From contig JAMWZC010000005.1 in NCBI GenBank assembly GCA_024304985.1, positions 1 through 64,000 of the forward strand: 64,000 bases of DNA, read 5' to 3'. The stretch is from Paracoccaceae bacterium. GTDB lineage: Bacteria; Pseudomonadota; Alphaproteobacteria; Rhodobacterales; Rhodobacteraceae. Within the stretch, counting starts at the first letter, position 1, and every line of letters starts with the position of its first letter. The position numbers and the translations under genes are program-made. The notes beneath the pieces were generated by a model. That model was not told where the DNA came from, ran no database searches, and was given only the letters and a program-made list of their open reading frames with translations. Positions 42,915 to 52,284 of this stretch are shown in pieces.

Positions 42915-45281
42915 TTACGCGTTCATCGCGGCCCACACCCGGTTGGGCGAGAGCGGCATGTCGATATGGGTGACGTGGGTCTTGCCCGCGGAATGCAGCG
43001 CGTCGATCACGGCATTCACGACAGCGGGGGGTGACCCGATGGCCCCGGCCTCGCCGCAGCCTTTCACGCCAAGGGGGTTGTGCGTGCAGGGCGTGACGCA
43101 GGAGTGATCCACCGTGTAGAAGGGCACGTCCGAGGCGCGCGGCATGGCGTAGTCCATGTAGGAACCTGTCAGAAGCTGGCCGTTGTCGTCATAGACGCAG
43201 CCTTCCAGCAGAGCCTGACCGATGCCCTGCCCGATCCCGCCATGCACCTGGCCCGACACGATCATCGGGTTGATGATATTGCCGAAATCATCCGCCGCGC
43301 TGAACCGTTCGATGGTGACCCGGCCGGTGTCGGGGTCCACCTCGACCTCGCAGCAATAGGCGCCCGAGGGGTAGGTGAAGTTCGAGGGATCGTAGAAGGC
43401 GGTTTCCTCAAGCCCCGGTTCGATATCTTCGAGCGGGTAGTTGTGAGGCACGTAAGCCGCGAGCGTCACATCGCCCCAGGCGACGGATTTGTCGGTGCCG
43501 GCGACGTGGAACTTGCCGTCCTTGACCTCGATATCCGCGTCCGAGGCTTCCATGAGATGGGCGGCGATCTTCTTGGCCTTGTTGATGATCTTCTCGGTCG
43601 CGCGGACCATGGCGCTGCCGCCCACGGCGAGGGAGCGCGAGCCATAGGTGCCCATGCCCATCGGGCCCTTGGCGGTGTCGCCATGGACGATTTCGATCAT
43701 CGACTCGTCGATGCCCAGCATTTCCGCGATCACCTGCGGGAAGGCGGTCTCGTGCCCCTGCCCGTGGCTATGGCTGCCGGTCATGACCGAGATGGAGCCG
43801 GTGGCGTTCACGCGGACCGTGGCGCTTTCGTAGAGCCCAGCGCGGGCACCCAGTTGGCCGACGAGGTTCGAGGGTGCGATGCCGCAAGCCTCGATATAGC
43901 AGTTGACGCCCAGACCACGGAGTTTGCCCTTGGCCTCGGACGCCTTGCGGCGCGCGGCAAAGCCGGACAGATCGGCGATCTGTTCGAGCTTGTCCATCGT
44001 CGCGACGTAATCGCCGGTGTCATATTCCACCGCCACAGGGGTGGCATAGGGGAATTGCGTGATGAAGTTCTGCCGGCGCAGCTTGATCGGGTCCACGCCC
44101 AATTCGCGCGCGGCCTTGTCGATGACACGCTCCAGCTGATAGGTCGCCTCGGGGCGGCCCGCGCCGCGATAGGCGTCAACCGGCACGGTGTTGGTGAACA
44201 CGGCCTTCACGTTCACATAGATGAGCGGCGTGCGGTAGTTGCCCGCCATCAGCGTGCCGTGCAGCCATGTCGGCACCGAGGGTGCGAAGGTCGAGAGATA
44301 GGCCCCCATATTCGCATAGGTTTCGGTGCGCAGCGCGGTGAAGTTGTTGTCCTTGTCCAGCGCCAGTTCGATCTTGGTCACGTGGTCGCGCCCATGGGCA
44401 TCGGACATGAAGGCCTCGGACCGGGTCGAGGTCCATTTGACGGGGCGCTTCAACTGACGGGCTGCAAAGGTGCAGAAGGCCTCTTCGGCGTAGTGGAAGA
44501 TCTTGGTGCCGAAACCGCCGCCCACATCGGGCGCCACGACGCGCAGCTTGTGTTCGGGGATGCCCAGCACGAAGGCGCCCATCAGCAGGCGGATCACATG
44601 CGGGTTCTGCGAGGTGGTGTAGAGGGTGGATTCATCGGTCGAGCGGTTGTAATCGCCCACCGCCACGCGCGGTTCCATCGGGTTGGCGACAAGGCGGTTG
44701 TTCACCAGTTCCAGCGTGGTGACATGGGCGGCGGACTTGAACGCCTCGTCCACGGCGGCCTTGTTTTCTTCGACGAAACCCCAGTCATAGCAGAGGTTCG
44801 AGGTCAGCTCGTCATGCACCTTGGGCGCGCCATCCTTGACGGCGGCCTTCATGTCGATGACGGCGGGCAGTTCCTCGATGTCCAGCACGATGGCCTCGGC
44901 CGCGTCGCGGGCCTGCTCATAGGTTTCGGCCACGATGGCGGCGATGGGATCGCCCACATGGCGGACCTTGCCCTGTGCCAGAACCGGATGGCCGGGTTCC
45001 TGCATCGGCTGGCCGTGCTTGTCGGTGACCTGCCAGCCGCAGGGCAGACCGCCCACACCGGCGAAATCGGCGCCTGTGAAGATCCGCACCACGCCGGGCA
45101 TCGCCGCCGCAGCCGCGGTATCGACCTTGTTCAGCCGTCCATGCGCCACATCCGAGCGCAGGAAATGCACATAGGTCTGTCCGTAGAGGTTGATGTCATC
45201 CGTATAATTGCCGTTTCCGGTCAGAAACCGCAGGTCCTCGCGCCGCTTCGGGCTGGCGCCAATTCCATGATCCTTGGGCAT
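42915..45281 (-). CDS. coxL: Form II CO-dehydrogenase-type molybdenum large subunit
   Basis: 788 residues, binds the molybdopterin-cytosine dinucleotide Mo centre. The active-site loop reads AYRGAGR (about 370-376), the form II signature; genuine form I CO dehydrogenases have AYXCSFR. Other family blocks: [31 protein letters not shown] and the C-terminal [21 protein letters not shown] split at about 745. Form II enzymes may oxidise CO slowly or another substrate, so the name is by homology only. Confidence 0.93.
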   Translation of the reverse strand: MPKDHGIGASPKRREDLRFLTGNGNYTDDINLYGQTYVHFLRSDVAHGRLNKVDTAAAAAMPGVVRIFTGADFAGVGGLPCGWQVTDKHGQPMQEPGHPVLAQGKVRHVGDPIAAIVAETYEQARDAAEAIVLDIEELPAVIDMKAAVKDGAPKVHDELTSNLCYDWGFVEENKAAVDEAFKSAAHVTTLELVNNRLVANPMEPRVAVGDYNRSTDESTLYTTSQNPHVIRLLMGAFVLGIPEHKLRVVAPDVGGGFGTKIFHYAEEAFCTFAARQLKRPVKWTSTRSEAFMSDAHGRDHVTKIELALDKDNNFTALRTETYANMGAYLSTFAPSVPTWLHGTLMAGNYRTPLIYVNVKAVFTNTVPVDAYRGAGRPEATYQLERVIDKAARELGVDPIKLRRQNFITQFPYATPVAVEYDTGDYVATMDKLEQIADLSGFAARRKASEAKGKLRGLGVNCYIEACGIAPSNLVGQLGARAGLYESATVRVNATGSISVMTGSHSHGQGHETAFPQVIAEMLGIDESMIEIVHGDTAKGPMGMGTYGSRSLAVGGSAMVRATEKIINKAKKIAAHLMEASDADIEVKDGKFHVAGTDKSVAWGDVTLAAYVPHNYPLEDIEPGLEETAFYDPSNFTYPSGAYCCEVEVDPDTGRVTIERFSAADDFGNIINPMIVSGQVHGGIGQGIGQALLEGCVYDDNGQLLTGSYMDYAMPRASDVPFYTVDHSCVTPCTHNPLGVKGCGEAGAIGSPPAVVNAVIDALHSAGKTHVTHIDMPLSPNRVWAAMNA

Positions 45282-45385
45282 GGTATTCCTCTCCCTGAGT
45301 AAAGAATGGCTTCCCTCCTCGGACGCGCATTCTTCATGATCCTAGGTAATGCGAAGATAGCGCCGCTTGGGCGCATCCCTCGGTC

Positions 45386-45871
45386 TTATTCGGCCGCGAT
45401 GCGGCTGACGTCCTGCCCTGCTGCGGCCATGATCGCCTTGACGATGTTATGATAGCCGGTGCAGCGGCAGATATTGCCTTCCAGATAGTCGCGGATTTCC
45501 GCTTCGGTCGGATTGGGGTTTTCCTTGAGCAGCGCCGTTGCCGTCATCACCATGCCCGGGGTGCAGAAACCGCACTGAAGCCCGTGGTGATCCTGAAACG
45601 CCTGCTGCACGGTATTGAGCGAGCCATCCGCATTGGCCACGCCTTCGATGGTCACGACCTCGGCCCCTTCGGCCTCGGCGGCCAGCATGGTGCAGGCCTT
45701 CACGGCGGTGCCGTTCACATGCACGACGCAAGCGCCGCACTGCGACGTGTCGCAGCCCACATGCGTGCCTGTCAGATGCAGATTTTCGCGCAAAAATTGA
45801 ACCAGCAATGTCCGGCCTTCCACATCGCCCGATGCGGCCTTGCCGTTCACGGTCATTTTGACCTGTACCAT
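45386..45871 (-). CDS. coxS: CO-dehydrogenase type 2Fe-2S small subunit
   Basis: 160 residues with two [2Fe-2S] clusters: plant-ferredoxin type [15 protein letters not shown] plus a later Cys, and the helical domain [12 protein letters not shown] with [15 protein letters not shown]. It carries electrons from the Mo centre to the FAD subunit. The start at [10 protein letters not shown] (45871) fits the family; codons further upstream do not. First structural gene, 104 bp before coxL. Confidence 0.94.
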   Translation of the reverse strand: MVQVKMTVNGKAASGDVEGRTLLVQFLRENLHLTGTHVGCDTSQCGACVVHVNGTAVKACTMLAAEAEGAEVVTIEGVANADGSLNTVQQAFQDHHGLQCGFCTPGMVMTATALLKENPNPTEAEIRDYLEGNICRCTGYHNIVKAIMAAAGQDVSRIAAE

Positions 45872-46030
45872 GACGCTCCTCCCAGAGATTTTATGTCGTC
45901 CACGATAGATACCTAAACATGCCCCCGGCGATATGAGAAGCATGAATTTTGTCGCGTCTCGCAAGGAAGTGACTTGCCATGCCTTTGTCACGCATCAAAC
46001 GAACCCGCCGCATGGTCCGGAGCGTGATCA

Positions 46031-47062
46031 TCAGGCCGGTTTTCTGTCGCCCCGCCCTGCACGCGGCATGGGACGCGAGGGGATTTCCTTGAGCAGGCCG
46101 CCGATTCCCATGGCGGCGATATCCGCCGCCGTGACCGTGAGACCGCAGGCGATGCGCGACAGGACCCAATCCGCCCCGTTCAGCGCAGGAGAGCGCGCGC
46201 AGCCCGGCAGGCCGATCACGGGGCGTCCGTCGCGCGCGCCCAGAAACAGAAGGTTGCCCGGATCAACCGGCATGCCGAAGCGTTCCACCTGCCCGCCGGC
46301 ACGGCGCAGGGCGGCGGGGCCCACATCATCCATGTCCGATGTGGCGGACCCGGTCAGGATCAGCACCAGATCGCTCTGTGCACCCGCGATGGCATCGGAC
46401 AGTTCTTCGCTGCGATGCGGCACCGTGACGACCCGGTCCAGCACCATGTCCAGGGCAGCCAGACGCGACTCGATGGCCGCGCGGCCCTTGTCGGGCGCCT
46501 GCTCCTCGGTGCTGGCCAGACCGCCTGCGATGTCGGTGATGATGAGGGTCGCAGTGCGCAGTTGCGGCTGTGCCAGCCGGATCGCGCCCGCGCCCAAGGT
46601 GCAGGCGCGCTCAAGATCGGCGCGGGCCACGCCGTAGGAGATGATCTTGACCGTGGCCACCATGCCGCCCGGCCCCATCTGGTGAAAGGGCGGCACGGTC
46701 GCCAGCGTGATCATCGGATCGACCGCGTTGAGCGCGGTCAGCGCTGCGACATCCATGACCGCAACACCCGGTCCTTCGGCCATGAGGTTCACCCGGCCCG
46801 TGAAGGGCGCTGTCAGGCGCAGCCCCGCCGCCGCCGGATCTGGCACGAGGGCCGAGGCCAGCGTCGCCGCCGCGTCGTTTTCATGCACATCGCCGGGATC
46901 CAGCCGTGCGACGATCACCGTCTCATGCCCCGCCGCCGTCAGCGCGGTCACATGGCCCGCCTCCAGTGTCACGCCCTTGCGCAGCCGCTTGCCGCCCAGA
47001 TCGACGGAATGGGCCAGGATCGCGCCTGTCGCCTGCGCCACGGGGATGGGTCCGAATTTCAT
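46031..47062 (-). CDS. Molybdopterin-binding protein (MoeA/MoaB-fold), cofactor maturation
   Basis: 343 residues. The N-terminal half resembles the MoeA-type linker (FGPIPVAQATGAILAHSV, LRKGVTLEAGHVTAL), and the C-terminal half has the MoCF-biosynthesis fold with LVLILTGSATSDMDDVGPAALRRAGG and a GLPGCARSPALNG segment. Such proteins sit in molybdenum-hydroxylase clusters and probably handle molybdopterin or its cytidylyl form. Start at 47062 follows GAGGAAAGG and overlaps xdhC by 4 bp. Confidence 0.8.
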   Translation of the reverse strand: MKFGPIPVAQATGAILAHSVDLGGKRLRKGVTLEAGHVTALTAAGHETVIVARLDPGDVHENDAAATLASALVPDPAAAGLRLTAPFTGRVNLMAEGPGVAVMDVAALTALNAVDPMITLATVPPFHQMGPGGMVATVKIISYGVARADLERACTLGAGAIRLAQPQLRTATLIITDIAGGLASTEEQAPDKGRAAIESRLAALDMVLDRVVTVPHRSEELSDAIAGAQSDLVLILTGSATSDMDDVGPAALRRAGGQVERFGMPVDPGNLLFLGARDGRPVIGLPGCARSPALNGADWVLSRIACGLTVTAADIAAMGIGGLLKEIPSRPMPRAGRGDRKPA

Positions 47063-48027
47063 CCTTTCCTCAAGACCTGCGTGCATTCGGCAAGGATCGA
47101 CAGGGCAATCTCGGATGGGCCAGCCGCGCCGATGTCCAGACCGACAGGGCCGTGGATGCGGGCGATACGATCCGCCGGGATGCCCTTGGCGGTGAGCCTT
47201 TCGACGCGCGACGCATGGGTGCGTTTGGAGCCGAGAGCGCCGATATAGAACACGTCCGAGGCCACGGCGGCCTCGATCGCGGGATCGTCCAGCTTGGGAT
47301 CATGGGTCAGCAGCACCAGTGCGGTGCGCGCGTCCAGCCCCAGTGTGGCGATGGCATCATCGGGCCAGTCGTTCAGGATCGTTTCGCCGGGAAAACGGGC
47401 CTGGCTTCCGAAGGCATCGCGCGGGTCAACGATCACCGGATCATAGCCCACGATCCGCGCCATGGGCACAAGGGCTTGAGCGATGTGCACGGCCCCCACC
47501 ACGATCATCCGCAGCGGTGGGTTGTGGATGGCGACGAAGGTCTGGCCGTCGTCCTCAAACCCCGAACGGTCCATGCGGAAGCGGTCTGCATGGTCCGATG
47601 CGGTGAGGTGGCGTGTGCCTTTGGCAAGGTCGGCCACATAAGCGACGGCGCGGCGGGCGGCGCGGGCGGCGGTAAGATCGGCCAGCAAGGATTCGGTCAG
47701 TTCCGCGCCGACGGGTTCGACCAGCACACGGATCGTGCCGCCGCAGGCCAGCCCCACGGCGAAGGCATCGCCATCGCTGACGCCATATTCCAGCAGGCGG
47801 GATGTGCCCTGCTCCAATGCCTCAAGCGCCTCGGTCACCACAGCGCCTTCCACACAGCCGCCCGAGACGGAGCCTTCGATCTCGCCGCGGCCCGAGATGA
47901 CAAGCTGGCTGCCGACGCGGCGGGGGGCGGAGCCCCATGTTTCCACCACGGTGGCCAGCACGGCGCCGCGCCCGTCGCGGTGCCAGTCGAGGGCGATTTC
48001 GGGGATGCGGTCATATCTGTCGGTCAT
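47059..48027 (-). CDS. xdhC: XdhC/CoxI family molybdenum-hydroxylase maturation protein
   Basis: 322 residues. N-terminal XdhC/CoxI domain (GRGAVLATVVETWGSAPRRVGSQLVI; GSVSGGCVEGAVV; GLACGGTIRVLVEP) and a C-terminal Rossmann-like domain (MIVVGAVHIAQALVPMARIVGY; FYIGALGSKRTHASRVERL). XdhC proteins bind the Mo cofactor and promote its sulfuration before insertion. The start with GGGAGGG upstream is at 48027. Lies between coxE and the molybdopterin-binding gene. Confidence 0.92.
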   Translation of the reverse strand: MTDRYDRIPEIALDWHRDGRGAVLATVVETWGSAPRRVGSQLVISGRGEIEGSVSGGCVEGAVVTEALEALEQGTSRLLEYGVSDGDAFAVGLACGGTIRVLVEPVGAELTESLLADLTAARAARRAVAYVADLAKGTRHLTASDHADRFRMDRSGFEDDGQTFVAIHNPPLRMIVVGAVHIAQALVPMARIVGYDPVIVDPRDAFGSQARFPGETILNDWPDDAIATLGLDARTALVLLTHDPKLDDPAIEAAVASDVFYIGALGSKRTHASRVERLTAKGIPADRIARIHGPVGLDIGAAGPSEIALSILAECTQVLRKG

Positions 48028-48064
48028 ATCGGGTCCCTCCCTTGGCCCTGACGGGCCGCGTCGG

Positions 48065-49324
48065 TCATTGGGCACGCAGCGCGGCCATCAGCCGGGTCTT
48101 TTCGCCTGTATCATCCTGCTTTGATATGGCGGCGGCAAGGGCCTCGAGGCTGTCGATGGAATGGCCGGCGCGGAAACTATCCACATGGGGCAGCATGGCC
48201 ATGATGCCGCGCGCCTTGGGGGCGAAACCGTCCCAGCGCAGAAGAGGGTTGAGCCAGATCAGGCGGCGCGCGGACAGGTGCAGGCGTTCCATCTCGCGGC
48301 CCAGATCGGCGGCGCTGTCGCGGTCCAGCCCGTCGGTGATCAGAAGGACCACCGCCCCCTGCCCCATGACGCGGCGCGACCAGTCGCGGTTGAAGGCATG
48401 CAGGCAGGTGCCGATGCGGGTGCCGCCTTCCCAATCCTGCGCCTCGGCCCCCGCCGCCTTCAGCGCCTGATCCACGTCGCGGGTGGCCAGATGGCGGGTG
48501 ATATTGGTCAGGCGCGTGCCGAAGGTGAAGGCATGCACCTTTGCCCAGCCCGCGCCCTTTTCATTGGCGACGGCATGGAGGAAATGCAAAACCATCCGGC
48601 TGTATTGGCTCATGGACCCTGAGATATCGCAAAGCACCACCAGATTGGGCCAGCGCGGGCGCGGTTTCTTGAGCGAGAGTTCCTGCATCTCGCCGCCCCG
48701 GCGCATCGAGGCGCGCATGGTGCGGCGCCAGTCGATGCGCTGCCCGGTCAGGCTGGGCTGGCCCCGGCGCGAAGGGATGGGTTTCACCGGCAGGCTCATC
48801 CGCGCCAGCATCCGCTTGGCGGCGGCGATCTCGGCGGTGCTCATCTGCTCGAAATCCAGCGTTTTCAGCCGTTCTTCGGTGGAAATGGTCATCGAGGCAT
48901 CGACCTCGATCATCGTTTCCTCTTCGCGGGGGGTTTCCTGTTCCACGGGCCGGTTCGCGCCATCCAGAAGGGCTTCGGCCGCGCGTTTCTCGGCGGCTTG
49001 CGCCGTGCGGTCTTCCTGCACGCCGCGAATGGCGGGCAGCATCATGGACATCATGTGCTCAAGATAGCGCGGGTCGCGCCAGTAGAGCCGGAAGATCTGC
49101 GCAAAGACCGCGCGATGTTCGGGGCGGTTCACGAAACAGGCATGCAGCACCCAGAAGAAATCGCGCTTGTCGGTGAAGCCTGCCGCCTGCACCGCGCGGA
49201 TGGCGTCGATCACGCGGCCTGTGCCGATCGGCAGCCCCGCCTTGCGCAGAGCGCGGGCGAAATGGGTGATGTTCTCGGCCAGGCGCGGATTGTCGGGCAG
49301 ATCGAGGGGGATGTATTCGGCCAT
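48065..49324 (-). CDS. coxE: CoxE-like VWA domain protein
   Basis: 419 residues. The C-terminal half is a von Willebrand A domain: metal-site VVLCDISGSMSQYSRMVLHF (D-x-S-x-S), GGTRIGTCLHAF and VLLITDGLDRD. The N-terminal half is helical. CoxE works with the AAA+ ATPase CoxD in maturing the Mo-Cu/Mo active site of CODH-type enzymes. No strong ribosome-binding site at 49324. It is 101 bp after coxD, with two hairpins in the gap. Confidence 0.92.
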   Translation of the reverse strand: MAEYIPLDLPDNPRLAENITHFARALRKAGLPIGTGRVIDAIRAVQAAGFTDKRDFFWVLHACFVNRPEHRAVFAQIFRLYWRDPRYLEHMMSMMLPAIRGVQEDRTAQAAEKRAAEALLDGANRPVEQETPREEETMIEVDASMTISTEERLKTLDFEQMSTAEIAAAKRMLARMSLPVKPIPSRRGQPSLTGQRIDWRRTMRASMRRGGEMQELSLKKPRPRWPNLVVLCDISGSMSQYSRMVLHFLHAVANEKGAGWAKVHAFTFGTRLTNITRHLATRDVDQALKAAGAEAQDWEGGTRIGTCLHAFNRDWSRRVMGQGAVVLLITDGLDRDSAADLGREMERLHLSARRLIWLNPLLRWDGFAPKARGIMAMLPHVDSFRAGHSIDSLEALAAAISKQDDTGEKTRLMAALRAQ

Positions 49325-49336
49325 GAGTTACGCCTG

Positions 49337-49407
49337 TTTCATCTTGCCGCAAATACTCTCGGGGGGCTCGTCGAACACAGTTCGACGTCGGGGGGCGGAA
49401 GCCCCCC
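49337..49407. repeat. Intergenic repeat element with two hairpins between coxD and coxE
   Basis: On the plus strand TTTCATCTTGCCGCAAATACTC (in two parts) leads into CGTCGAAC-ACA-GTTCGACG (49369-49387, 8-bp arms) and GGGGGGC-GGAA-GCCCCCC (49390-49407, 7-bp arms). The first part is a copy of the motif seen at 24449, 35561, 58780 and 61310. Within an operon such hairpins could process or attenuate the mRNA. Confidence 0.65.
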
Positions 49408-49425
49408 GCTGCAACCTCTGCTGCA

Positions 49426-50334
49426 TCACGCGGGCTCCAAGGTGGCGCGCGCCTCGTCGAGCAGACGTTTCGCCTCACTACCCTGCAATTTTGCAATGTC
49501 GTCCTGATATTTCAGGATCGCGCCCAGCGTATCTGCAATGACCTCGGGCGACAGGCTGATCACGTCCAGCGCCAGCAGGCATTTCGCCCAGTCGATGGTT
49601 TCGGCCACGCCGGGTTTCTTGAAGAGATCCTCGGTCCGCAGACGTTGGACGAATGCCACCACCTCGCGGCTGAGCGCTTCGGACGCCTCCGGCGCGCGGG
49701 CCTTGAGGATGTCGATCTCGCGGTCGAAGGTGGGGTAATCGACCCAGTGGTAAAGACAGCGCCGCTTGAGGGCGTCATGCACCTCGCGCGTGCGGTTCGA
49801 GGTCAGGATGACGATAGGTGGTTCGGGCGCGTGGATCGTGCCGAGTTCGGGGATCGTGACCTGAAAATCGCTGAGCGCCTCCAGCAAGAACGCCTCGAAA
49901 GGCTCATCCGTGCGGTCCAGCTCGTCGATCAGCAGGACGGGGGCACCGCCTGCCTGCGGGCGCATGGCTTGCAGCAAGGGCCGCTCGATCAGGTAGTCCT
50001 GCGTAAAAAGCTCGGTCTTGAGCGTGTCGCGGTCGGCACCGCCTGCGGCTTCGGCGGTGCGGATGGCGATCATCTGCGCGGCGAAGTTCCATTCATAGAC
50101 GGCGGATGACGCATCAAGCCCTTCATAGCATTGCAGGCGGATCAGGCGGCGGCCAAGGGCGGCGGCGATGGCCTTGGCGATCTCGGTCTTGCCGGTGCCC
50201 GCCTCGCCCTCCAGAAACAGCGGGCGGCCCAGTTTCAGCGACAGGAACGTGACCGTGGCCAGCGCCCGGCCACAGACATAGTCCTGACCGGCCAGCAGGC
50301 TTTGCACCTCGTCGATGGATTGCGGCAACGGCAT
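49426..50334 (-). CDS. coxD: CoxD-like MoxR-family AAA+ ATPase
   Basis: 302 residues. Walker A LEGEAGTGKTEIAKAIA, Walker B VLLIDELDRTDEPFEAFLLE, sensor 1 ILTSNRTREVHDALKRRCLYHW (split at 170). MoxR chaperone ATPase paired with the VWA protein CoxE. First gene of the cox cluster: GGAGG lies 7 nt upstream of ATG 50334. Confidence 0.93.
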   Translation of the reverse strand: MPLPQSIDEVQSLLAGQDYVCGRALATVTFLSLKLGRPLFLEGEAGTGKTEIAKAIAAALGRRLIRLQCYEGLDASSAVYEWNFAAQMIAIRTAEAAGGADRDTLKTELFTQDYLIERPLLQAMRPQAGGAPVLLIDELDRTDEPFEAFLLEALSDFQVTIPELGTIHAPEPPIVILTSNRTREVHDALKRRCLYHWVDYPTFDREIDILKARAPEASEALSREVVAFVQRLRTEDLFKKPGVAETIDWAKCLLALDVISLSPEVIADTLGAILKYQDDIAKLQGSEAKRLLDEARATLEPA

Positions 50335-50427
50335 ATGTGATCCTCCCTTTGGCACGAACCCTGCAACTGGGCCAATGCGCCGTCAAGGCAAGACAGCGTG
50401 ACCCGAATGCCCGCAAGCCGTGGAAAA

Positions 50428-50500
50428 TTTTGTGAAAGATTGACGGATTCTGCGTGACCTGCGATGATTTTGTGAAACAAAAATCCGTCACAGTGACGGA
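50428..50500. promoter_or_regulatory. Direct repeats and palindrome in the coxD / GT2 divergent region
   Basis: TTTTGTGAAA occurs at 50428-50437 and again at 50468-50477 (40 bp apart, in the same orientation). A perfect palindrome TCCGTCAC-A-GTGACGGA lies at 50484-50500. The region separates coxD (minus) from the polysaccharide operon (plus, start 50549), so these are candidate binding sites for a regulator of either side. Confidence 0.5.
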
Positions 50501-50548
50501 GAGGCGTGCGCGGGCAGCGCGCCCCGGCAGTAGACAGGCACGGGTGTC

Positions 50549-51622
50549 ATGAGTGAACGGGACAAGACGCGGCAGACAGGGCTGCGTATTACGGCGGTGA
50601 CCTGCGTCAAGAACGAGGGTCCCTTTCTGCTGGAATGGATCGCCTTCAACAGGGTGATCGGGGTCACCGATTTCCTGTTCTATTCCAATGATTGCACCGA
50701 TGGGACCGACCGGATGCTGGATGCGCTGGCGGAGCGCGGCGTGGTGCGGCACCTGCCCAACCCGGCCGAAGGGCGCAATTACCAGATGGAGGCGCTGAAA
50801 CATGCGGCCTCGCAGGATATCGTGACCGAGGCGGACTGGGTCTGGATCGCGGATGTGGACGAGTTTCTGAACATCCATGTGGGCGACCATACGATCCCCG
50901 CGCTGATTGCGGCCTGCGGTGATCCGCAGGCGATCAGCGTGACTTTTCAGTTCTTCGCCAATGCGGGGATCGACGGATTCGAGGACCGGCCCGTCATCGC
51001 GCAATTCACCCGCTGCCATAACCCCGATATCTGGTGCGGCGAAACCGCGATCGAGGTGAAGTCCCTGATCCGGCGGGATTTCCCGCTGCACTATTACGGC
51101 GCGCACCGGCCTTTTTTCAGCGCCAAGCTGCCGCCGCGCAAATATCCCGCATGGACGGATGGCGCGGGCCGCGCGGTGCCGCACAAGTTTCTGGTGGCGG
51201 CCAATCCGCGCCGCATCCGCAAGTTTCCCGCGATGGGCGCGCGGGTGCATGCCACGCTGAACCATTATGCGCTGCGGTCTCTGGACAGCTATCTGGTCAA
51301 GAATGACCGGGGCGACGTGAACCGCGAGAACCGGGCCTTTGACGACACTTATTGGCGCGAGCGCAACGACCCCGCGATGGAAGATAGCAGCATCCAGCGC
51401 TATCTGCCCGCGCTGGAGGCCGAGATGGCGCGGTTGCGCGCCGATCCGGTGATTGATGCGCTGCATCTGGAATGTGTGGCCCTGCACCGCGCGCGGGCCG
51501 CGGCCCTGCTGGCGCGGCCGGAATATCAGGACATGCGCGACCAGTTGAAAGCCGCCTCGACCCTGCCCCCGCAGGAGGAGGCGTTGTTGCGCGAACTGGG
51601 TCTGTGGGAGGAGGCTGCATGA
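50549..51622 (+). CDS. GT2-family glycosyltransferase (Glyco_tranf_2_4 type)
   Basis: 357 residues. The N-terminal 220 residues are a GT-A-like domain: VTCVKNEGPFLLEWIAFNRV, FLFYSNDCTDGTDRMLD and the metal motif D102-V-D104-E in WIADVDEFLNI. The C-terminal region HATLNHYALRSLDSYLVKNDRG is shared with the other two GT2 proteins in this operon. Donor and acceptor unknown. First gene of a tightly overlapping set; 4-bp overlap with the next gene. Confidence 0.86.
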   Translation: MSERDKTRQTGLRITAVTCVKNEGPFLLEWIAFNRVIGVTDFLFYSNDCTDGTDRMLDALAERGVVRHLPNPAEGRNYQMEALKHAASQDIVTEADWVWIADVDEFLNIHVGDHTIPALIAACGDPQAISVTFQFFANAGIDGFEDRPVIAQFTRCHNPDIWCGETAIEVKSLIRRDFPLHYYGAHRPFFSAKLPPRKYPAWTDGAGRAVPHKFLVAANPRRIRKFPAMGARVHATLNHYALRSLDSYLVKNDRGDVNRENRAFDDTYWRERNDPAMEDSSIQRYLPALEAEMARLRADPVIDALHLECVALHRARAAALLARPEYQDMRDQLKAASTLPPQEEALLRELGLWEEAA

Positions 51623-52284
51623 CCGCCCACCGCCCCCCGCACCGGTTGCGTGTCGTCAACCTTGGCCTGCCCAAGACAGGGACCACGACACTGGCCCATG
51701 CGCTGCGCCTGTCGGGGCTGAAAGTGGCGGATTACCGCATCCGCCGCCGCCAGACTGCGGATACCAGCATGCACGGGATTTTCCTCGGCCAGAGCCTTTA
51801 TGACGGGTATTTCAACACCGGCGACCCGTTGGCCCGGCTGGAGGGGTTCGACGCTTTCTCGGAGATCAGCTGCCTGCGCGAGGGGCAGTCCTTGTGGCCG
51901 CAGACGGATTGGGGCCTGATCAGCGCCATTCGCGCGCATCATTCGGGGGTGCGGTTTCTGGCGAGTTGGCGCGATCCGCGCGCGCTGTCGGATTCGATGC
52001 TGCGCTGGTCGAACCTTGGAACCGAGCGTCTGCCCCGTAGCGATGTGCCCGGCTTGCCACGCGGCTTTGGCGCGACGACGGCAGAGCGGGTGCGCTGGAT
52101 CGAGGGGCATTACGCCCATCTTCAGGCCCTGTTCAGGGATGATCCGGCCTTTCTGCTTTATGATGTCGCGGACCCGCAGGCCCCTGCCCTGATCGGTGCC
52201 CATATCGCAAGGACGCTGCCTTGGTGGGGCCGCGCCAACAGCAATCCGCCGACCTCGACCGTGGTCGGGGAGCAGGTCGCATGA
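51619..52284 (+). CDS. Sulfotransferase-like protein
   Basis: 221 residues. PAPS-binding P-loop VVNLGLPKTGTTTLAHAL (K19-T20-G21-T22) and a second region FLASWRDPRALSDSMLRW with the R-D-P...S pattern. Smaller than classical sulfotransferases and resembling the short family near glycosyltransferases. Between two GT2 genes with 4-bp overlaps on both sides, which suggests sulfation of the same glycan. Confidence 0.75.
   Translation: MTAHRPPHRLRVVNLGLPKTGTTTLAHALRLSGLKVADYRIRRRQTADTSMHGIFLGQSLYDGYFNTGDPLARLEGFDAFSEISCLREGQSLWPQTDWGLISAIRAHHSGVRFLASWRDPRALSDSMLRWSNLGTERLPRSDVPGLPRGFGATTAERVRWIEGHYAHLQALFRDDPAFLLYDVADPQAPALIGAHIARTLPWWGRANSNPPTSTVVGEQVA

Noticed and set aside
43080-45302. A 740-codon open frame opposite coxL
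   Set aside because: Antisense shadow; coxL is full length with all motifs on the other strand.
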